Origin: Clostridium chromiireducens
Lineage (GTDB): Bacteria > Bacillota > Clostridia > Clostridiales > Clostridiaceae
Assembly (NCBI RefSeq): GCF_002029255.1
Contig: NZ_MZGT01000049.1
Coordinates: forward strand, 1-39,887
Direction: 5' to 3'
DNA length: 39,887 bases
Part shown: in pieces, positions 32,664-39,887 of the stretch
Layout: the number at the start of each line of letters is the position of its first letter
Position numbering within the stretch: position 1 is the first letter of the stretch
Translations under genes and position numbers: made by a program
The notes under the pieces: model-generated
The model's database searches: none
Seen by the model: only the letters and a program-made list of their open reading frames with translations
Told to the model about the DNA's origin: nothing

Positions 32664-34568
32664 ATGAATAAAGAAACTTTTGAGAAATTACATTACTATG
32701 AGCTTAAAGAAATAGTAAAAGAATATTGTGTAAGCGGATTAGGAAAAAGATTAATTGATAAATTAGAACCTAGCAGTAATATAAAAATTGTAAATCAAAT
32801 GTTAGATGAGACTACAGAGGGAAGAAGATTATTAGATGCTTCTTATACTATTCCATTAGAAGGAATTTTTAATATTCTCCCATTTATTGAGAAAATTGAA
32901 AAAGGTGCATCTTTGGAAGCAGAAGATTTAACCATAATATCTAATTTTCTAAGAGGTTGTAGAAAAGTTAAAACTTTTATGAAGGATAAAGAAGGCTATG
33001 CGAAAACTTTAAGTGCTTATGGAGAAAATATTTTTGATTTAGAATATATTGAAGATGAAATAAATAGATCAATCAGGGGAAGCAGGGTAGATTCTAATGC
33101 CAGCAAGGAGCTTAAGAAAATAAGGCGACATATTGATATGTGCGAAGGTAAAATAAAAGAAAAATTAGATAAATTTCTTAAAAACGCTCAAAATAAAGAG
33201 TATATTCAAGAATTTTTTATAAGTCAGCGAAATGGCAGATATACTATTCCAATCAAGGCATCCTATAAAAATTTTGTTCAAGGAACTATTATTGAAACTT
33301 CTTCTAAAGGAACTACTGTTTTTATGGAACCAGATGTTATCTCAAGATATACAAGTGAGTTAAGTATTCTGCAGGCAGAAGAAAGTGTGGAAGAATACAG
33401 GATATTAGCTGCATTAACAGAAATGCTTTTTGAAAGAATAAAAGATTTAAAATTGAACGTGGAGGTAATATCAGAATACGATATGATATGGGCTAAAGCT
33501 AAATGCAGTAAAGCCATAAATGGAAGTAAACCTAAATTAAATGAATACGGATATATAAAAATAATTAAGGGTACCTATCCTTTCATTAAAAATAACATTC
33601 CTTTAGATTTTGAGATTGGAAAAAATTATAGGAGCTTAATAATAACAGGACCTAATGCAGGTGGAAAAACTGTAGTGTTAAAAACAATTGGACTATTAAC
33701 ATTGGCGGTGCAATCTGGATTTCATATAGGAGCTGAAGAAGGGACAGAACTTTCGGTATTTAAAAATATATTCGTGGATATAGGGGATAACCAAAGTATT
33801 GAAAATGCTTTAAGCACATTTTCATCCCATGTAAAAAACTTAGCTGAAATTATTAAGAAAAGTTCAAAATCAACGTTACTTTTGTTTGATGAGATTGGAA
33901 GCGGAACAGAACCTAATGAAGGCTCAGCTTTAGCTATTGCAATACTTGAAGAATTATATCATAAGGGGTGTATAACTATAGCAACTACACACTATGGAGA
34001 AATTAAGAATTTTTCAAAGATGCACCCTGATTTTGAAAATGCAGCTATGGAATTTGAAAAAGAAACTTTGCAGCCTTTATATAAACTTAGGATAGGAAAA
34101 GTAGGCAGCAGCAATGCCTTATATATTTCTAAAAAGATGGGATTAGATGATTCTATTATTAATAGGGCAAGACAATATTTTGATAATAAAAATTATAATT
34201 TTTCTTTAATAGAGGAAAGTAAAGTCATGAAGAATAAAGAACCACAAATTAAGGAAGATTTTTATAAATACTCAGTAGGTGACAGAGTCATTCTTTTAGA
34301 TAATAATGAATCAGCTATTGTGTATAAAGAGATAAATAAAGTAAACAATGTTACTTTACTATATAATAATGAATTGATTGAAGTAAATTATAAGAGAATA
34401 AAACTAGATATAAAGGCAAGTCAGCTATATCCAGAGGGTTACGATTTAAATCAGTTATTTGTAAGCTATAAAGAACGAAAACTTGAAAGAGATATTGAAA
34501 GAGGTTCTAAAAAGGCCTTAAAGAAGATAAGAAAGGAATCAAAGGACAAAAATAATTCTCAAAAATAA
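32664..34568 (+). CDS. MutS2-like ATPase lacking the Smr domain
   Basis: The 634-residue protein is clearly MutS2-related: the core/clamp helices (~1-300), Walker A GPNAGGKT at 329-336, Walker B LLLFDEIGSG with Asp409/Glu410, the TTHYGEIK switch, then a coiled region and a KOW-like beta domain (~535-585). MutS2 proteins of Bacillus and Clostridium have about 785 residues and end in a Smr nuclease domain; here the protein stops at a Lys-rich tail (KKALKKIRKESK) and Smr is absent. MutS2 in B. subtilis is reported to act on collided ribosomes. This is therefore probably a specialised paralogue, splitting or rescuing ribosomes without cleavage. AGGAGAGG precedes ATG 32664. The upstream attenuator suggests inducible expression. 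Confidence 0.88.
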   Translation: MNKETFEKLHYYELKEIVKEYCVSGLGKRLIDKLEPSSNIKIVNQMLDETTEGRRLLDASYTIPLEGIFNILPFIEKIEKGASLEAEDLTIISNFLRGCRKVKTFMKDKEGYAKTLSAYGENIFDLEYIEDEINRSIRGSRVDSNASKELKKIRRHIDMCEGKIKEKLDKFLKNAQNKEYIQEFFISQRNGRYTIPIKASYKNFVQGTIIETSSKGTTVFMEPDVISRYTSELSILQAEESVEEYRILAALTEMLFERIKDLKLNVEVISEYDMIWAKAKCSKAINGSKPKLNEYGYIKIIKGTYPFIKNNIPLDFEIGKNYRSLIITGPNAGGKTVVLKTIGLLTLAVQSGFHIGAEEGTELSVFKNIFVDIGDNQSIENALSTFSSHVKNLAEIIKKSSKSTLLLFDEIGSGTEPNEGSALAIAILEELYHKGCITIATTHYGEIKNFSKMHPDFENAAMEFEKETLQPLYKLRIGKVGSSNALYISKKMGLDDSIINRARQYFDNKNYNFSLIEESKVMKNKEPQIKEDFYKYSVGDRVILLDNNESAIVYKEINKVNNVTLLYNNELIEVNYKRIKLDIKASQLYPEGYDLNQLFVSYKERKLERDIERGSKKALKKIRKESKDKNNSQK

Positions 34569-34579
34569 GGTGATTAAAT

Positions 34580-34622
34580 AAAATAACAAGTCCAAAGCTG
34601 GCAAATGGACTTGTTATTTTAT
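34580..34622 (+). terminator. Intrinsic terminator after the MutS2-like gene
   Basis: AAATAACAAGTCCA and TGGACTTGTTATTT form a perfect 14-bp stem with an 11-base loop and a T-rich end. Confidence 0.9.
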
Positions 34623-34746
34623 TGATAGTGCTTAGGTATCAACTTGAAATTTATTATAAATATATTGGTTGTTGAATAAATAAAAAACAAATATTGATAA
34701 GTAAATAAGGATTTACTCTTTTGTAGTAAACCCTAAAATATTGAAT

Positions 34747-35382
34747 TTATTTAGTATTATCATTGTTACAAGTATATTGAAATGGAGGCTGAGTTTGAAT
34801 GTAGAATCCATTTCGTACTTGAGATATCCAATTTTGAAAAATTTCTAACCAGGCATTACTTGTAAAGAAATCTCCAAGGGGTGCATTAGAATTCCATTCT
34901 AAAATTAGAAATGGTCCAATTCCAAAAGACCAAATTCCAATTTGCTCTACGTCTATTTCTCTTATTAGCAAAATAGGAAGCCCATATTGATAAGCCATAG
35001 CGGGCTCTATTTGAGCAAAAGGACTACCTTCCCAAACTACTAAATCTTGAGGCTGGCCAAGATTATTTTGAATTACACTTACTTGTCTTTGTTTAAGATT
35101 AATTGCCACTAATCCATAACTAGATAACATCATTCTTCTTATATTTGTCAGTGGAGTTTCGGGATATTGTTCAGTAATAGGTAAGGTGCGGGGAAATAAT
35201 AGAGCAGATTTTATTTGTTTAATTATTGCATCAACAAATTGTTGCTGAGTAGAATTAAGTCTGCTTGGATGGCTTAAAAATACGGGGACTCTAAATAAAA
35301 GTTTTGATGATTCTATCATTAAATCAGTTGGTTTAGTAGCTTCATTTACTGTATCAGTTTCTTTTTTATTAAAGGCATTCAT
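34747..35382 (-). CDS. TIR/nucleoside-deoxyribosyltransferase-like protein
   Basis: The 211-residue soluble protein starts at the ATG behind GGAGGAG; the frame is open further upstream without a site. Residues ~31-192 look like the flavodoxin-like fold shared by TIR domains and nucleoside 2-deoxyribosyltransferases: VPVFLSHPS strand, a FVDAIIKQIK helix, IRRMMLSSYGLVAINL, then SPFAQIEPAMAYQYGLPILL. In the last, Glu126 sits where these families keep their catalytic Glu, before the A...G.P segment. It could hydrolyse NAD or nucleotides. The C-terminal ~20 residues are low-complexity. No effector partner is adjacent. The fold call is by motif and not certain. Confidence 0.55.
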   Translation of the reverse strand: MNAFNKKETDTVNEATKPTDLMIESSKLLFRVPVFLSHPSRLNSTQQQFVDAIIKQIKSALLFPRTLPITEQYPETPLTNIRRMMLSSYGLVAINLKQRQVSVIQNNLGQPQDLVVWEGSPFAQIEPAMAYQYGLPILLIREIDVEQIGIWSFGIGPFLILEWNSNAPLGDFFTSNAWLEIFQNWISQVRNGFYIQTQPPFQYTCNNDNTK

Positions 35383-35778
35383 TTGTACTCCTCCATAATA
35401 ATGTTTTATCCTAAGAAATAAATATTTTCGCATTGATACCTCATTATATGGTGAAGTGATTATTGATGTTACCATAATATTTAATATAAATAATATATAG
35501 ATAAATCTCTTTATTCTTTTATTGAAGAATATATAATATATGATAAAATATTGCCATAGGATAGTGAGAGATTTTGGAGAGGAAATTTAATTATAATGCT
35601 CCATAATATCAATTCTTATAAAGTTTCAAGAGTTCATGAAATATGAACATTCATAAAAAAGAAACTAACAGAAATGTGTTACTATTACTTAACATAGGTT
35701 TGATACTTGTTCGTTAGATTAATACAAAAAGTATAATTATTAAGTATATTAAATACTTAAAAAAGGGAGGAAAATAAA
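35383..35778. other. Intergenic region with an operator-like repeat
   Basis: No gene is seen. GTTCAT (35632-35637) and ATGAAC (35643-35648) form a short palindrome around GAAAT, and a TATAAT lies at about 35730, between divergent genes. The region probably holds the promoters of the minus-strand gene and of the glutaredoxin-like gene. Confidence 0.3.
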
Positions 35779-36090
35779 ATGAAAATAACAATGTATGGGA
35801 CAGCAATTTGTCCAGATTGTGTTGAAGCAAAAGTTATTTTAGAAAAACATAAAGATATAGAATTAGATTATAAAAATATTATCGAGAGTACTAAAATATT
35901 AAAGGAATTTTTATCTTATCGTGATAATGATAAAATGTTTACTGATGTTGTTAAAGAGGGAAAAATAGGCATCCCATTTTTTATTTTAGAAGATGGAACA
36001 AAAACATTAGACATATTCGATTATTTAGATATAGAAAAGCCTAAGAAAGCTGCAAATAGTTGCTCTATTGATGGTAGTGGTAAATGTTAA
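35779..36090 (+). CDS. Glutaredoxin-like protein
   Basis: The 103-residue thioredoxin-fold protein has a CPDC redox pair at residues 11-14 and a cis-Pro at 66 (IGIPFF), followed by the usual last strand (FILEDGTKT). The C-terminus carries two more cysteines (SCSIDGSGKC), which could shuttle electrons or bind a metal. It is cytosolic. GGGAGG precedes ATG 35779. It stands alone with its own terminator, a general thiol-disulfide reductase rather than part of a pathway. Confidence 0.85.
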   Translation: MKITMYGTAICPDCVEAKVILEKHKDIELDYKNIIESTKILKEFLSYRDNDKMFTDVVKEGKIGIPFFILEDGTKTLDIFDYLDIEKPKKAANSCSIDGSGKC

Positions 36091-36110
36091 TAGATGTTAA
36101 CTTATGTCGA

Positions 36111-36154
36111 TAAAAAAGAGGAATCACAATTATAATGTGATTCCTCTTTTTTCT
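36111..36154 (+). terminator. Intrinsic terminator, probably bidirectional
   Basis: AAAAGAGGAATCACA and TGTGATTCCTCTTTT form a perfect 15-bp stem flanked by A- and T-runs, so it can serve the convergent chemoreceptor gene as well. Confidence 0.9.
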
Positions 36155-36256
36155 TGTACAATACAAAAACCAGCTTATAGCTGCCTAGGCATTTTCAGAA
36201 AAATGTATTTTATTTAGATTTATATAGACCTTCAATCTTGTATCCAAGTCATATAT

Positions 36257-37963
36257 CTATATTTTAAATTGCGAAACTATGTTTTTAAGATTTTCTGCGC
36301 TTTGACTTACGTGAGTTGTTTCTGCCTGTACTTCATTTGCTCTGTCCATTATTTCAGAAACTCTATCCACAATATCATTAATACCATTTACACCTTCAGT
36401 ATTAGCGTCAGAAATTCCAGTCATTGCATCATTTACGGTTTTTATAGAAGTTAGCAGGTCTTCAGATGTGGCACTTAAAGCTACAACTAAATCATTAACA
36501 AATATAGCATCTTTATCATAATTTTCGCCAACTAAAACTGACTCCTCATAGCTCTTAACCACCTTTGTTTCAATATAATCTAAGGTGGTTTTTGAGGCAT
36601 CTGAAAGGCTTTCAACTGCTATAAATACCTCATTAATTGTATCTTGTATCTCATTAACAGTTTTACTTGAAACTTCTGCAAGATTTCTAATTTCTTCTGC
36701 AACTACTGCAAATCCTTTACCTGCTTCACCTGCTCTTGCTGATTCAATTGATGCATTTAAGGCTAAAAGATTTGTGTTAGAAGATATGTCTAAAATAGCA
36801 TCGGCTAAAGTTTTGATTTTGTCAACTTCTTTTATCTTATTTAAAGCTAAGTCCATCATTTTTTTAATCTGTTCACGTGTGTTATTAGCGTCTACCTCAA
36901 GTATTAAAGAATTATTCTTTAATGTCATGGCTCTTTTACTAATTTCATTAGCAGATATTGACCCATCTTTTGCTTTATCTGCGATAGATTGAACTGTATT
37001 TCCTAATTCAAGTGAAGTTGCACTTATTTCCTCTGTTGAAGCAGCTGTTTCCTGCATCCCAGCAGACAATTGTTCCACTGTAGCAGATATATCTTCTAAT
37101 TTAGATGTAAGATTATGTACATTTTCATTTGAAATAATTAATGATTTATTTACATTTTCAGTTTCAGTAATTATTGAATTAATTATTTGTTTTATGGATA
37201 TTTGCATAAAATTAATAGCATTACCTAACTGTCCAAATTCATCAGTTGAATCTACTTTTATAGGTTCAATTAATAAGTTACCTTGAGCAATTTCTTGTAA
37301 TGAAAGAACACACCTTTTTAATGCATTAGCAATCATGCCTGATAAAAGTATAGCAATAATTAAACTAATTAAAAAACCAATTATAAAAATTATTCCCATT
37401 AATAATTTTGCTTGAGAGGTCGCTTTTTCACTACTTGTAAATGAATCTGCAAGCATTTCATCTATTCCATTATTTGATTTATCTTGAATATGTTTTAGCG
37501 CATCCATATAACATTTACCAGCACTAAGCCTATCACGTGCAGTTTCGATATTTCCAGATTTAACAAGTTCAATTTGTGAATCAAAATATTTATTTATGAT
37601 TTCAATGTTTGGAATTTCTTCATTTACCATAATATTTTGAAGTTCTACGTAGCTTACATAATACTTTTGAACTTCTTTTAGCTTTTCATCTATATTTTGC
37701 TTGCTTGAACTATAGGAATCTAAATATCTTGTATCTCCGTTGCTAGCAATATATCCTCTTACTCCAGTTTCTTCATTAACTAATTCAATATTGATTTTTT
37801 CAAGGGTAGTATTTATTGGGAATAAGTCATTTATTATTTCATTTTCAATTTTTTGAATTTGGTTAAAATTATAATATACGCAGATAGTAGTAATAAGCAT
37901 TAGTATTAAAACAATACTAAATCCAATTAATATTTTTATTCGTATTTTAGCATTTTTAAACAA
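36257..37963 (-). CDS. Methyl-accepting chemotaxis protein
   Basis: The 568-residue transmembrane receptor has TM1 (~10-30), an extracytoplasmic four-helix-bundle sensor (4HB type, ~32-185), TM2 (~188-210), HAMP (~212-265) and a cytoplasmic signalling domain to the end. The hairpin tip lies in [20 protein letters not shown] (~405-425). The start is TTG 37963 with AGGAGG upstream. It lies 23 bases after a sugar-binding lipoprotein gene, so the pair is one operon; the receptor probably senses the loaded binding protein. There is no C-terminal methyltransferase tether. Confidence 0.92.
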   Translation of the reverse strand: MFKNAKIRIKILIGFSIVLILMLITTICVYYNFNQIQKIENEIINDLFPINTTLEKINIELVNEETGVRGYIASNGDTRYLDSYSSSKQNIDEKLKEVQKYYVSYVELQNIMVNEEIPNIEIINKYFDSQIELVKSGNIETARDRLSAGKCYMDALKHIQDKSNNGIDEMLADSFTSSEKATSQAKLLMGIIFIIGFLISLIIAILLSGMIANALKRCVLSLQEIAQGNLLIEPIKVDSTDEFGQLGNAINFMQISIKQIINSIITETENVNKSLIISNENVHNLTSKLEDISATVEQLSAGMQETAASTEEISATSLELGNTVQSIADKAKDGSISANEISKRAMTLKNNSLILEVDANNTREQIKKMMDLALNKIKEVDKIKTLADAILDISSNTNLLALNASIESARAGEAGKGFAVVAEEIRNLAEVSSKTVNEIQDTINEVFIAVESLSDASKTTLDYIETKVVKSYEESVLVGENYDKDAIFVNDLVVALSATSEDLLTSIKTVNDAMTGISDANTEGVNGINDIVDRVSEIMDRANEVQAETTHVSQSAENLKNIVSQFKI

Positions 37964-37986
37964 AACAATACCTCCTAATTTAGTGT

Positions 37987-39012
37987 TTATTTTATGTCAC
38001 TAATGTTTTCTTTTGTAATTTTCTTATAATCGATCCATATACATCTATGATCATCAATTGCATAATTAACATTATCTTTAGTAGGAGTTTGACCACTACT
38101 AAGAACAGATGCAAGATTAAAAATTGCTTTACCTTGTTCCGATGCATCATTAAGTACTGTTGCTAGTAGAGTACCTTGATTTAGAAAACTAATAGTACTA
38201 TTATTACCATCAACACCAACAACAGGTATATATTTTCCATTTGTAAAATAACCTTTTTCTTTCAATGCATCAATTGCGCCTAAAGCCATATCATCATCAT
38301 TAGCAATAACACAATCAACTTTATCACCTTCTGTAGCAATAAAGTTTCTCATTTCATTCTTAGCTTTTTCACGATCCCATGAAGCAACAGCATCAGAAAG
38401 TTTCTCGACATAAAGACCAGCATCTTTCATAGCATCAACAGAATGTATTGAACGAGATGTAGCATCAGGGTGGCCATCTGGACCTTTTAACATTACATAA
38501 TGAACAACACCATCTTTAGTAGGATTATTTTTAAAGTAATCAGCAAGAATTTGCCCTTGTATCATACCTGACTGCTCACCCTTAGAACCTACATAATACA
38601 CTTTATCCCAAATTTTAAGATCTTCTTCTGAAGGTTGAATATTAAAAAAGATAACTGGAATATTTGCTTTTTGAGCTTTAGCTATAATTGTTGGAGCAGC
38701 TGATTTTTCAATAAGATTAATAACTAATACATTAACTTTGCTATCAATCAAAGCATCAATTTTTTTATTTTCAGTTTCTTGAGAATTATCAGCACTCCAG
38801 ATATTCATTTCAGCTTTATCTTCAGCCATTTCATACAACTCATTTCGTAAAGAAGTTCTCCAAGTATCATCAAAACTTCCTATTACTGCGCCAATAACTG
38901 GTTTTGAAGTTGAATTATTTGATATATCTTTTGATTTTGAACATCCAGTAATAAAAAAAGTCATTATTAAAATACTGGTAATAAAAATTTTACTGTTTCT
39001 TTTCACTTTCAT
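37987..39012 (-). CDS. mglB: Galactose/glucose-type sugar-binding lipoprotein (MglB-like)
   Basis: The 341-residue periplasmic-binding-protein-like lipoprotein has a signal peptide with lipobox FITGC (lipid-modified Cys24), then a two-lobed type I binding fold ([38 protein letters not shown]). These blocks match MglB of the galactose/methyl-galactoside system. The start at 39012 is supported by AGGAGGAGAT; the frame is open 16 codons further. No permease or ATPase gene is adjacent; instead a chemoreceptor gene follows, so its main job here may be sugar chemotaxis. Confidence 0.88.
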   Translation of the reverse strand: MKVKRNSKIFITSILIMTFFITGCSKSKDISNNSTSKPVIGAVIGSFDDTWRTSLRNELYEMAEDKAEMNIWSADNSQETENKKIDALIDSKVNVLVINLIEKSAAPTIIAKAQKANIPVIFFNIQPSEEDLKIWDKVYYVGSKGEQSGMIQGQILADYFKNNPTKDGVVHYVMLKGPDGHPDATSRSIHSVDAMKDAGLYVEKLSDAVASWDREKAKNEMRNFIATEGDKVDCVIANDDDMALGAIDALKEKGYFTNGKYIPVVGVDGNNSTISFLNQGTLLATVLNDASEQGKAIFNLASVLSSGQTPTKDNVNYAIDDHRCIWIDYKKITKENISDIK

Positions 39013-39556
39013 CGTATCTCCTCCTATGATGTCAATTAATCTAACTAATTTTATTGTCATGCTAGTAAATAAGCGTATGCATAAGTTATGAATCGCAGCT
39101 CATTTATTTGGGATTTATTGCATATATACTTACTTTTAACATTAATATAATATATTAACCTAAAATGGTATAAAATTCAACATTCATCCAATTATAGCAA
39201 GTTGTAAATATAACAAAATTCTTATCAAGTTTTGAATTTGCTGAGGGGTTAATTAGTGAACTTGAAATTCCTAATAAAGAAGATCATTAAAGCTTACCAT
39301 TGTATTTAAAGGGGAAGAGGTTAAGATTACTCAAGACAATTTGTAATTAAGCGTTGAGTATTGATTTTTAATAAAAAGTTATATATGATTTTATTAAGAT
39401 AATGGTAAAATATATTTTTATTACACTATGTGTAGGACATTGCCTTTATTGGACAAAAGCATAAGATGTATGCATTAGGAATAGGACATAAAATAGACTA
39501 GCTACTGATTAGTTATTTTTTGAATATGCCTTAATAAAAATAATAGGAGTGAAAAA
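39013..39556. other. Intergenic region, no intact gene
   Basis: It is AT-rich and contains the divergent promoters. A short fragment around 39225-39285 reads FEFAEGLISELEIPNKEDH before a stop, with no start or ribosome binding site. GGACA occurs three times at about 39434-39488, two of them as AGGACAT, ahead of the last gene; a regulator site is possible. Confidence 0.3.
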
Positions 39557-39887
39557 ATGTATATTGGAATAGTTACTAGTTTTATATTATTTATAGATTT
39601 TGCATATATCCATTTATTACTTACTAGAAAAAGAAGCATTGGATATTCTACATTCATATTCATGATTAATTATTTAATAATAATATCAGGATGTTATATT
39701 TTACCTACATTTTTTGAGGATAGTATTTTTTATAGATATAGTTCGACGTTTTTGGGATGCACTATGATTATATCTATTTATTTGATTTTTGAAGAATCTA
39801 TTTTTAAAAAAATATTTACTATGTTTACTGTATGGGTATTTTCACATATTATATTAATAATATCATCTTATATAATAAGTATAAATT
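39557..39887 (+). CDS. Membrane protein, N-terminal part (cut by window end)
   Basis: ATG 39557 follows AGGAGTG and the frame stays open for 110 codons to the end of the window. Four hydrophobic segments are visible (about residues 3-22, 30-50, 62-80, 86-107) with almost no polar domain yet. Repeated membrane segments at the N-terminus of this kind are typical of AgrC/GHKL-type sensor kinases, but no kinase motif is inside the window, so the identity stays open. Confidence 0.6.
   Translation, partial: MYIGIVTSFILFIDFAYIHLLLTRKRSIGYSTFIFMINYLIIISGCYILPTFFEDSIFYRYSSTFLGCTMIISIYLIFEESIFKKIFTMFTVWVFSHIILIISSYIISIN

Noticed and set aside
36585..36992. Plus-strand open frame of 135 codons inside the chemoreceptor gene
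   Set aside because: It is the complement of the highly conserved signalling domain, whose helical repeats keep the antisense frame open by chance.

Overview
The window is AT-rich (about 30% G+C by eye), with strong AGGAGG-type ribosome binding sites, short operons and many hairpin-plus-T terminators. This is the look of a Clostridium sensu stricto chromosome. A T-box in front of a lysyl-tRNA synthetase gene, as I recall a rare arrangement known from C. beijerinckii, points to the C. beijerinckii group. The species call is an inference. Almost nothing here is core housekeeping. It is an accessory region of single genes, small operons, regulatory relics and gene fragments.

Layout. 1-2.9 kb: a Cys-rich small protein and several small membrane proteins. 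3-5 kb: an alpha/beta hydrolase and a GAF-GGDEF diguanylate cyclase, then mobile-element-like debris (5.1-5.5 kb). 5.5-7.5 kb: a DUF2975 / XRE / large membrane protein operon behind a 15-bp inverted repeat. 7.75-8.5 kb: a GNAT acetyltransferase and a broken HAD hydrolase. 8.9-12.5 kb: a heterodimeric ABC exporter. 12.7-17.1 kb: a MoxR ATPase / DUF58 / transglutaminase operon. 17.2-22.5 kb: a MITE-like element, a SRPBCC protein, a thioredoxin-like protein, a cation diffusion facilitator, a GNAT, a DUF4085-like protein and a methyltransferase, mixed with remnants of HTH, MarR and possibly MerR regulators. 22.8-24.2 kb: an intracellular GH43-CBM6 glycosidase. 24.3-26.7 kb: a decayed insertion sequence, the T-box and lysS. 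26.8-30.8 kb: a cassette-like region with a small zinc-binding membrane protein, a phosphotransferase, a cell-wall-binding secreted protein and a deleted GNAT. 30.9-32.1 kb: two paralogous small secreted proteins and a 58-aa gene, all on the minus strand. 32.3-34.6 kb: a MutS2-like protein lacking the Smr domain, behind what looks like a ribosome-controlled transcription attenuator. 34.7-39.9 kb: a TIR/deoxyribosyltransferase-like protein, a glutaredoxin-like protein, a sugar-binding lipoprotein plus chemoreceptor operon, and the start of a membrane protein cut by the window edge.

Three regulatory observations stand out. (1) The Smr-less MutS2 paralogue is preceded by a three-codon ORF with its own ribosome binding site, an antiterminator arm and a terminator, the layout used by antibiotic-inducible ribosome-protection genes. 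(2) A module resembling an rRNA boxA plus an extended -10 promoter occurs upstream of at least three unrelated small genes, and a conserved terminator follows several of them. The upstream element and the terminator arm are reverse complements, and their sequence variants match within two units, so these genes look like cassettes. (3) The phosphotransferase gene has a 16-codon leader ORF and three mutually complementary segments, one of which is its own ribosome binding site, which suggests translational attenuation.
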